From DASXUX01 sp036504595 (GTDB lineage Bacteria; Planctomycetota; SZUA-567; H5-PLA8): a DNA stretch of 64,000 nucleotides. The notes under the pieces were generated by a model. The model was given only the letters and a program-made list of their open reading frames with translations. It was not told where the DNA came from and did not search any database. Below, piece after piece: positions 57,901 to 64,000 of the stretch (within the stretch, counting starts at the first letter, position 1; every line of letters begins with the position of its first letter). A program made the position numbers and the translations under genes. The stretch spans positions 496,001 through 560,000 of the forward strand of contig DASXUX010000095.1 of assembly GCA_036504595.1 (NCBI GenBank), read 5' to 3'.

Positions 57901-60704
57901 TTGAACGCATCCGGCGGGCTCGACAGAGCCGTTTCAATGGCGGCGGGCAACGCCTGCGGTTCCAGACGCGTCAGCACCTCCTGGTCGAAACGGTTGATGA
58001 CACGTGCGTCCTGATATAGCGCCGCACGACGCGGTTCAAAGGGCGCCGCTCGGCAGCCGGAATGTGCGATTCGCACCCGGGCAAGCAGGAAGCCGTTATC
58101 CATCGTCCAGAACGCGACGCGGCCTTCCGGAATAGGATCAGGGTCATCAAAGCTGAACGCAAGATGTCCGTCGCGATAGAACGAAACGGTTTTGCCGATC
58201 TTCTCGAACTTCACACGGAACCAACGCTGGTGCAATTCGGGCTTGTCCGGGTGCTTGACGCGATCGCTGACGACCCGGTCGTCCTCCAGCGTCGATTCCG
58301 CAACCATCACGCCCTTGCGGTACAGACGCGTCCAACTGTTGTTGTCGCCGGCGAAGATCAGTGTGTATCCGGAATCGAGATTCATTCCGTCGCCGCAAAT
58401 CGTCATGTTGTAGTCGCCGGGGCGTTCGTACGGCGGATCCTCTTTTTGCATCATCAGCGAGACGGCGGCCTCAACACTGATGTCCCCGGAGAAAATGTAT
58501 TTGTTCCAGATTGCCGCCAGCGTCTTCGTCCGGCCGCCGAACCAGGACCAGCGCGGGTCGCAAATCCACTTATTGAGCAACCCCCAGCGGCCGCATTCGA
58601 CTTCCCAATCCACCGGCGACGTATTGAACGTGTACTCGAGAATGTTCGACGCAGTGACATGGACGGCTCGCGGCTCGCCGAGATTCTTCAGGCCGCGAAT
58701 CGCGACCTGTGAGCGCGCAAGAGGCGCTCCGTCGGCGATGCCGCTATCGAAGGCGAGTTTGGCGCCGTCGATGTCGGCCTCGAAACGGCGGCCGTTTTGC
58801 CGCAGCGCAACTCGCTGGATTGTTTTCGGCACGGCGATGCTGCTTGCTGTCGGACCGGCGCCGAGCACGGCCTTTCCGCCGCTGATCTTGAGAGCAGAAT
58901 CACCCTCTTGCGGAATTCCGCCTGTGCGCAAGCGCACCTCAAGGTCGTTGAACTTCGGCTTATTGATGACAAGCGCCTGCTCGCCCGGAAAGCGCGACTT
59001 GTGGACCGCCCAACCGGTCTCGATGTTGCGATCCCACTCCAGCGCAGGGTTCGCCCAAAGTTCCATGTCGTTCTCGGAGGCGAAGATATCGTTGATCTCG
59101 CGCTCTGGGTGATGCGCGGCCACGAGGACTCCGCGATCGGCGGCCACGCGCACGTCATCAAAGAAAACAGGCGCGCCTTTCATCGCATAAAGACCGATCT
59201 GCCCGCGTTTCAGACCCGGCACGCGGGCGCTAAGGACTTCGTTGCCATCGATGCGACACGAAATCTGCTCGCCGCTCCAATCGACGGCCATCAGATAAAA
59301 CTCATACGGACGATAGCCGCCCGAGCGTTCCGCAAGAACCGATTCCTTGCCGCCGCTCACACGCACAAGCTGAAGTCGATCAAACTCCCCTCCCGCGCTC
59401 TTGGCTGCTGAACCGGTTGCCAAGTCGGGGCCGCGCCAGCGAAACAGCACGTAGTCCCTGGGCGATGTCACCGCGACGGCCAATCCGACGCCGCCATCGC
59501 CCAGCGGCTTGATCGCCGCCTCGGCTGCGTAGTCGCTCCAGCCGGGTTCGCCGGCCAGGATTAAAGCGACTGAGCCGTCGTTCGCATCCGGGGTTGCGGA
59601 CAGAACCGGTATCGGCACGGATTCCGTTGCCGTGCCCCAGCGGTATTGGTCGCGGATGATATTTACGTCGCGCGGCGCCTTTTCACCAGGCCGCAGAATC
59701 CGAAGCTGCACATCCCGCGTGAACGTGCGCTGGAGCAACTGCTGCATCTCCCATCCGGCTTCGCTGTTGAGCGGCCGCCCATCGACGGCCAGAATAATGT
59801 CGTCTTCCTGCAGTCCCGCACGCGCAGCCGGCGCACCACCGGTAATGCGAGCAATGTGCAGCGTGCCCTCATAAGAGGAGAGCATGACGCCCAGGCCCGC
59901 GCCGTCCTCCTCGCGCGTGCGATCCTTGTACAGCGGGTCGGCGTCCGCCTCCTCTGCGCCGAAGCTCGCCCGCAACGAGAACGGGTTCGCGCTCCGTTCC
60001 GGAAAAGCCAGCGCCGTCAGTTCCCATTTTCCACAAAACGCGCGCCACACGCCGTTGGACGAGTTGCGCATGAAACTATCTTCGAAATGGATGGCATCCA
60101 GCGCCAGCGTGCGCAGCGCACCCGTCCGAACACCGTCCCCGAGAATCTGACATCCGCTGCGTCCCAAAAGAAGTTTCTGCGCGGCGGCATCCGGGGACCA
60201 ACTCAGAAGTTGCTGAGATCCCAGCCATACCGTCAGTTCGCCGCGGCGCCACAGCACGCCCAAGGCGGTTTCGCCCGCACTAATCTGCGGCGCAACTCCC
60301 TTCGAAAGAACGGTGGTTCTGTCGGCCGCATCGAGGCGCTCAAGCGCCGATCCGCTGCTGCTAAGGCGCACCCGCAGGCCTTTGCCCGTATCGGGATCGA
60401 AGGAAAGGTAGAGATCGAGCAAGTCGGATGTACCCTTCTTGCCCGCTACTTCAAACGTCTGCTCAACCCAAAAAGGGCCGCGCTTGCTCTCCTCGTCGTC
60501 GGCAAAGCGAAGGTCGTGTGAAGTCGTTGGCGGCTGTTTTTCTGGCTGTGTCGTTTGGGCAGCGCTTGAACCCTTCGCCGGTCGTGGAGGGGCCGGCGTG
60601 TGCGGCTTCTTGCGGCTGTTGCGCATTTGTTGCCGGACGAACAATCCGGCAATAAAGCAGAACAGGAAGACGAGGAAGAGCCACGCCCAAATGTTTCGCC
60701 GCAC
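54969..60704 (-). CDS. Giant (1911 aa) membrane-anchored PDZ and beta-sandwich protein
   Basis: An N-terminal membrane helix (residues about 6-24, AWLFLVFLFCFIAGLFV) and a Pro-rich stalk precede the exported part. A PDZ domain lies at about 268-340 (GLGVMLSSYEGTLHIARITGGAPAARAGLQEDDIILAVDGRPL). The rest is a chain of concanavalin/LamG-like and DUF1080-like beta-sandwiches (for example FEDSFMRNSSNGVWRAFCGKWEL, PVFFDDVRVAADRG, NTSPVDWEVECGRWGLLNKW, TVSFYRDGHLAFSFDDPDP). Later come carbohydrate-binding-like modules (GMCVDVLVEVLGQWLTIRFTGDG) and fibronectin-like pieces near the C-terminus. No protease catalytic triad was seen next to the PDZ. It is likely a large envelope protein that binds glycans or peptides. 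Confidence 0.75.
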   Translation of the reverse strand: MRRNIWAWLFLVFLFCFIAGLFVRQQMRNSRKKPHTPAPPRPAKGSSAAQTTQPEKQPPTTSHDLRFADDEESKRGPFWVEQTFEVAGKKGTSDLLDLYLSFDPDTGKGLRVRLSSSGSALERLDAADRTTVLSKGVAPQISAGETALGVLWRRGELTVWLGSQQLLSWSPDAAAQKLLLGRSGCQILGDGVRTGALRTLALDAIHFEDSFMRNSSNGVWRAFCGKWELTALAFPERSANPFSLRASFGAEEADADPLYKDRTREEDGAGLGVMLSSYEGTLHIARITGGAPAARAGLQEDDIILAVDGRPLNSEAGWEMQQLLQRTFTRDVQLRILRPGEKAPRDVNIIRDQYRWGTATESVPIPVLSATPDANDGSVALILAGEPGWSDYAAEAAIKPLGDGGVGLAVAVTSPRDYVLFRWRGPDLATGSAAKSAGGEFDRLQLVRVSGGKESVLAERSGGYRPYEFYLMAVDWSGEQISCRIDGNEVLSARVPGLKRGQIGLYAMKGAPVFFDDVRVAADRGVLVAAHHPEREINDIFASENDMELWANPALEWDRNIETGWAVHKSRFPGEQALVINKPKFNDLEVRLRTGGIPQEGDSALKISGGKAVLGAGPTASSIAVPKTIQRVALRQNGRRFEADIDGAKLAFDSGIADGAPLARSQVAIRGLKNLGEPRAVHVTASNILEYTFNTSPVDWEVECGRWGLLNKWICDPRWSWFGGRTKTLAAIWNKYIFSGDISVEAAVSLMMQKEDPPYERPGDYNMTICGDGMNLDSGYTLIFAGDNNSWTRLYRKGVMVAESTLEDDRVVSDRVKHPDKPELHQRWFRVKFEKIGKTVSFYRDGHLAFSFDDPDPIPEGRVAFWTMDNGFLLARVRIAHSGCRAAPFEPRRAALYQDARVINRFDQEVLTRLEPQALPAAIETALSSPPDAFKPADADAETKVFAPLPGAFPPAYRVVNAVSGGPMALQWKNFIVDPEGKGILRFAYCIEPGAMVDLYLIDVSSQDVRSINPRQHGAFRWRLTGPRESNEYAPLAGEVPGVVADGRWHAIQFDLSQSWRMMWQQRGFNRPHRQAYRLMMGNLDNHGYLLAGMNGNHVGAAYSISNIVAYAPSELARTTPAVEKVIWPFDPAGDGRSMTIVFRAPSDGINVESLQAELNGIAVPRDMTVFDHLKQTLTIDLLRLNLPPLAQGTTLRLKLLGFEDRAQNPSAGGFSTTYTYDPQPAASAGKAVAAPVISVSVGPGGDFIPVAPLTLNNVVALPPVARLQPSDDAPPWAPAGQPRGIQVVNMMDGSAFGFALKDIRYSLRRFPYLQLEYRIPFETPVNLHIHDQNGAVHAVILTDIGDARDPLSHEIATRCGPPENFVSDGKWQRTTIPLDSLLSTAKAGWPSLGPRIMWMPPKSSQAASVPTEVTGLSLHDHGWRGNRRSMEYWIHRVQPLAAGRAEDLTFSWDAQDITGILEYATSVDEREDSDPQGKQQVRPGETLAAAQKRAGVAVKDGWNYLHVRVRNGAGVWSQPAHLKFFLDCAPPEVVRTEPAAGGNFAGQTLKFFVREDSGIDLDSLRLSVAGVVMSGGGRTVSRESGLTVVTFNTLAAGLNWAPGPVSVELSGLRDLLGNQAAAPYTFKFNAISERGGKGPAIAHLRFRAPVADAGAHRQMALETSFGLDFESHTGHVHAMRDCRMDWLDDPAQACFGRRAVRFTALDDDADVQIMLHKNAWYFDRMSLLHFDYKADPGMCVDVLVEVLGQWLTIRFTGDGSAAEGGMAAGKIDGVVADGTWRHASINLRKIIDAARPDLPVRIVSKIILSAHGRDGCKRGATLTLDNVDLCWQASAGGSFEWDAEPDPTGIAGYSFRLDQEPDAAPASVVNCAQTSQRMSGRRGIWYAHVQACNQAGNMGPVRTLRVDLGE

Positions 60705-60897
60705 GCTCCGGCTCCCTGGCTTTAAGTCAGCGCTTCAGACTTCAAGAAAACGTCGCGCTAACGCTTGCATAAGTGACGCTCCGGCGCAAGAAGATTCTTC
60801 ATCTTTTCAGGATTTCTTTGGGTCTAGCCAAATCCTCTGCGTCAGCCTCGGCTTCTAACCGTTATCGCCGCGAGAACGCCACGAAATTTTCAGCAAA

Positions 60898-60954
60898 GAC
60901 TCGGTTTCCGCGCCGGAATTGTCGATACATCTCATTGCGCAAAGAAACCGAGTC
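60898..60954 (+). promoter_or_regulatory. 11-bp inverted repeat in the 5' leader of the SNF2 gene
   Basis: GACTCGGTTTC (60898-60908) and GAAACCGAGTC (60944-60954) match perfectly across 35 nt and end 10 nt before the SNF2 ATG. This could be an operator or an mRNA stem covering the ribosome site. The rest of the 260-nt divergent gap shows no clear promoter boxes. Confidence 0.5.
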
Positions 60955-60964
60955 CAGGCTGAAC

Positions 60965-63900
60965 ATGACCAGTGTAAGTGCTGAAATTAATGCTCCTTCC
61001 ATATTACGTTCAACCACTCCGAAAACTCAGCGCGGCTTGAAGTTACAGATTTCCCTCCAACACGCACTTCCATGGCCGGCGTTCAAGGTTGCAGTACGCT
61101 GCTGGGCGGACGGCTCACGCATACCCTTTGGTGAATTGCGTTTTCAGAACGGCTCGCTCATCTGGAATGGCCGCGGCATCCCCGTCGATGCAGTGGATGC
61201 CCTGCTGGTGCGTACGCTCCAGCAGATGCCCGCTCTGCCGGCGGAATCAGGGACGACGGCAGCGTTTCCGGACCAGCGGTTGATCGGCACCCGCGATTTT
61301 GCGCCGGTCCTGGCCTTATTGCGACAGGCGTCCAGCGCATGCGACGTCAGCGAAGATGGACGCGTTTCGCAGGTAGAGGTTCTTGCAACGCCTGCGCAGC
61401 CCATCCTGGAAATCGTGCAGGTTCCTCAAGCTTCGCCCACCGAAGCCGTGCCGCGCATCATCGCGCGCGCGCATTTCCGCTGTCCGGAAAGCGACGAGAA
61501 CCTGGGACAGCCAGCGCTGCGCTCGACGGCGTACTGGACGTTTTCGCGGCACATCTCTCCGCCTCCCGATCTGCCGGATGACTCGGTGTTGAAAGGGATC
61601 TTTGAGGCCGCAGGCCAAACAAGCCATACCTTCTGCGGCCATGAAGCGCTGGACCTGGTCCGGCGCGCACAGGCCGCCGGACGAAAAGGCTTGCCGCTGC
61701 GCCTCGACGAGCGGCTGCGCGCGCTCAAACTCTCAGATCAGACACTGCGCTCGCGCGTTCGTGTGATGCAGAATACTTCCGGCGAGATCGTCGTGCGCCA
61801 GGAACTGCTCACGCCGGACGGCCAAGTGGTGGATAGCTCTTCACTCATCGAAAAGACTTCGGCGAAGAGCGAAGAGCCAGGCGATAAAGAGCAGAAGGCA
61901 GCTTCCAGAGAACCCCGGTTCCTCACCGTCTCCGGGCGGACCTATCGCGTTCCCGATTCGGTGGCGGCGTTCCGACTTCAGCCAGAGCGGCGCCTGAATG
62001 GCGACGATGCCGCCGACTTCGTCAGCGATGAGTTACCGAAGCTCAAGGCCGAAGGCGCGGCGATCGACAGCGCTGTAGAAAGCCTGCGAGTATGCCGCGC
62101 GCTCAAACCGACCCTTTCCGTAACTCCCGACGAAGGCAACCCGGAAGCCGTGCAGGCGCAGTGGTGCTTTGAGGCGTTTGAGGCTGATCCGCATGGGCAG
62201 ACAACAACGAACGATGGCCGGCCATGCCACACAGAAATTGCGCCATTGGAGATTCTCGCTGCCGCAGCAAAAGGCCAGCGCTATCTGCGGCACGGAGATG
62301 TGTTCGTTCGCGTGGATCGTCACGCGGTGAGCGTTTGCCGCAAGCAGCTTGAGAACGTGCAGGCTCTAGCCGACACGGGCGGGCACGCTCAGGGTGAGCA
62401 GGTCGCCGAACTGCTCTCTTGGGCGAAGAAGGCAGCCAGTGACGTGCATACGCCGTGGAACGTGTACGTGGCCGAAGCTGTCGAAGGCGCGCATAAGGTT
62501 AAGGACGCACCCGCGGCAGTGAATATTCGCCTGGACACTGAAGAGGAGGAGGGCGAGCCGTGGTTCACGCTTAACGCCACCTTTGATCATGATGGCGAGC
62601 AACTCACTGAAGACGAACTGCGCAAGCTGGTCCAGCAAGGGCGCAAGTGGTTCCGCAAAGGCAACGCTTGGATCAAGGTCGATGCTCAAGCGCTCGAAAA
62701 GTTCGAACATGGCGTTCGCGAGAGCGGGATGCATCAGCAGTTCCGCAGTCGAGCCCGGCAGTTCTACTATCGCTTTAAGCCCGCCGCACGGGAACTCGTC
62801 ACGGACATTTTCAGCATCGCGGGCACGATCGAGCACACGCAGCGGTACAAGAAGTTTCAAGACCAGTTGCGGGGCTTTGAGTCCATTGAACAACTGCCCA
62901 CGCCAGCCGGAATGGCACTGACGCTGCGCTCGTACCAGCAGCGCGGGTTTGAGTGGCTTGCGTTCCTGGCGCACTATGGGCTCAACGGCGTGCTCGCCGA
63001 CGACATGGGCCTCGGCAAAACGGCTCAGACACTGGCTGCGATCGCACGCATGAAAGAGACCTCCGGCCAGGGGCCTGCGCTGATTGTCACGCCAACCTCG
63101 CTGCTCGAAAACTGGCGCAACGAGTCAGCGAAGTTCACGCCCGGCCTGCGGGTGCTCATCTATCGCGGTTCGCCCAGCCGCCGCGATCGCCTGAGGCAAG
63201 AACTAGCCGGCTACGATATCGTCCTCGGCACATACGCTACCGTGCGCAACGACGCGTCGCTGCTGCGGATGATCGAGTGGCGCTATGTGATCCTTGACGA
63301 GGCACACTTCATCAAGAACTCCGCCGCCGCGACAACCAAAGCGGTGAAAACCATTCCGGCGAAGCATCGCCTTGCGCTCACCGGCACGCCGATTCAGAAC
63401 CGCCTGTCGGAACTCTGGTCGCTCTTCGATTTCCTCATGCCCGGTTTCCTCGGCCGCCAGACGCGCTTCCTCGAAGGCTACGAAGAACCGATCGCACGCA
63501 TGCAGTCCGGCCGATCTGAAACCCGCGACGAGGAAACAGAAGGTCAGGAGGCGCTCGGACACCTGCGAGAGCGCATCCGGCCCTTTGTGCTGCGCCGGCT
63601 GAAGACCGACGTCGCCAGCGAACTTCCGCCGAAGATCGAGAACGATGTGTTCTGCTCGCTTTCGCCGGAGCAGGTCGCGCTGTACCGTTCCTTTGGCGAA
63701 TCCGCCGAGGCGAAGCAGGCCGTCAGCGAAGTGGTCGCGAAGGGCGTTGATGGCGCGTGCACGGCGATCCTGGCCGCGCTGACCGCGCTACGCAAGATCT
63801 GCAACCATCCCGACCTGATGTGCCTGCCTAAAAACTCCGGGAGGCAGCGGATCGCCGAGCCCCTGCCGGGGTACGAGACGCGCTCCGGGAAACTGGAGGC

Positions 63901-64000
63901 TTTGGGCGAGCTGTTGCAGCAGTGCCGCGAAGGCGGGCATCGCGCGCTGATCTTTTGCCAGCAGACCAGCATGCTGGACCTGCTGGGTCATTATCTGAGC
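60965..64000 (+). CDS. SNF2-family helicase, 3' end outside window
   Basis: 1012 residues from ATG 60965 run to the window end without a stop. The N-terminal 650 residues are a beta/alpha region typical of long bacterial SNF2 proteins. The helicase core then starts: LRSYQQRGFEWLAFLAHYGLNGVLADDMGLGKT (motif I Lys685), LIVTPTSLLENWRNE (Ia), DEAH at 778-781 (II), LALTGTPIQNRLSELWSLFDFLMP (III) and RPFVLRRLKTDV. The second RecA lobe is cut off within ALIFCQQTSMLDLLGHYL. Such enzymes move along double-stranded DNA and remodel protein-DNA complexes. Bacterial members are linked to RNA-polymerase recycling or defence, but nothing next to it here shows which. Confidence 0.93.
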   Translation, partial: MTSVSAEINAPSILRSTTPKTQRGLKLQISLQHALPWPAFKVAVRCWADGSRIPFGELRFQNGSLIWNGRGIPVDAVDALLVRTLQQMPALPAESGTTAAFPDQRLIGTRDFAPVLALLRQASSACDVSEDGRVSQVEVLATPAQPILEIVQVPQASPTEAVPRIIARAHFRCPESDENLGQPALRSTAYWTFSRHISPPPDLPDDSVLKGIFEAAGQTSHTFCGHEALDLVRRAQAAGRKGLPLRLDERLRALKLSDQTLRSRVRVMQNTSGEIVVRQELLTPDGQVVDSSSLIEKTSAKSEEPGDKEQKAASREPRFLTVSGRTYRVPDSVAAFRLQPERRLNGDDAADFVSDELPKLKAEGAAIDSAVESLRVCRALKPTLSVTPDEGNPEAVQAQWCFEAFEADPHGQTTTNDGRPCHTEIAPLEILAAAAKGQRYLRHGDVFVRVDRHAVSVCRKQLENVQALADTGGHAQGEQVAELLSWAKKAASDVHTPWNVYVAEAVEGAHKVKDAPAAVNIRLDTEEEEGEPWFTLNATFDHDGEQLTEDELRKLVQQGRKWFRKGNAWIKVDAQALEKFEHGVRESGMHQQFRSRARQFYYRFKPAARELVTDIFSIAGTIEHTQRYKKFQDQLRGFESIEQLPTPAGMALTLRSYQQRGFEWLAFLAHYGLNGVLADDMGLGKTAQTLAAIARMKETSGQGPALIVTPTSLLENWRNESAKFTPGLRVLIYRGSPSRRDRLRQELAGYDIVLGTYATVRNDASLLRMIEWRYVILDEAHFIKNSAAATTKAVKTIPAKHRLALTGTPIQNRLSELWSLFDFLMPGFLGRQTRFLEGYEEPIARMQSGRSETRDEETEGQEALGHLRERIRPFVLRRLKTDVASELPPKIENDVFCSLSPEQVALYRSFGESAEAKQAVSEVVAKGVDGACTAILAALTALRKICNHPDLMCLPKNSGRQRIAEPLPGYETRSGKLEALGELLQQCREGGHRALIFCQQTSMLDLLGHYLS

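Overview
The window is about 60% GC, densely coded bacterial DNA. It carries many exported or membrane-anchored proteins: DUF1080-type, Gfo/Idh/MocA with a Tat signal, DUF4832, pectate-lyase-3, FG-GAP/PA14, SIMPL, CAP, a squalene-cyclase-like toroid, a degenerate CehA-like protein, and giant beta-rich proteins. This gene content suggests Planctomycetota or a neighbouring uncultured lineage such as Hydrogenedentota or Sumerlaeota. The phylum call is an inference from gene content only. I saw no rRNA, tRNA, transposase or canonical CRISPR.

Layout. 1-10.4 kb: two giant exported proteins (the first cut by the window edge) and a small antitoxin-like gene, with 4-nt overlaps. 10.4-15.4 kb: a DUF1080 protein (minus strand), then a membrane-fusion-type adaptor, an alpha/alpha-toroid protein and a DUF4832 protein. 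15.6-20.9 kb: a SIMPL protein, a Phd/PemK-type toxin-antitoxin pair, a Tat-exported oxidoreductase, galE, an 800-base repeat-filled gap and a membrane-anchored dual-specificity phosphatase. 21-28.7 kb: a two-domain beta-helix protein, a zinc-ribbon protein, a large PEP-synthase/rifampicin-phosphotransferase-like enzyme, an EMC3/DUF106-like membrane protein and an exported YdjY-acylphosphatase fusion. 28.8-41 kb: two tandem FG-GAP paralogues (one with PA14), an epimerase-fold-like protein, a HicB-like protein, a degenerate peptidase-like protein and two anchored proteins of unknown function. 41-49.7 kb: a repeat-packed region, an AraC-like HTH protein, a serine dehydratase-ornithine cyclodeaminase fusion, endonuclease III, a CAP-domain protein and HemW. 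49.8-64 kb: large exported proteins (936, 611 and 1911 aa) and the start of a SNF2 helicase that runs off the end.

The most striking content is not a gene. Two short-repeat systems lie both between and inside the genes. (1) About 20 loci carry cassettes of heptamers, very often exactly five units (35 nt). The unit sequence differs from locus to locus. The cassettes cluster at stop codons, at start codons (where they encode signal-peptide n-regions) and, as inverted pairs, in gaps between convergent genes. (2) At least ten loci carry a 24-nt palindromic module: a variable 6-nt stem, a near-fixed 6-nt loop (ACGGAG or AGGGAC), the complementary stem and a 6-nt tail. Most copies lie in frame inside genes, and some are nested in other hairpins. 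These repeats appear to remodel proteins here: they add linkers, supply signal-peptide starts and mark the seam of a gene fusion. A separate 400-base array of seven spaced 21-nt repeats and a 180-base covarying inverted repeat add to the picture.
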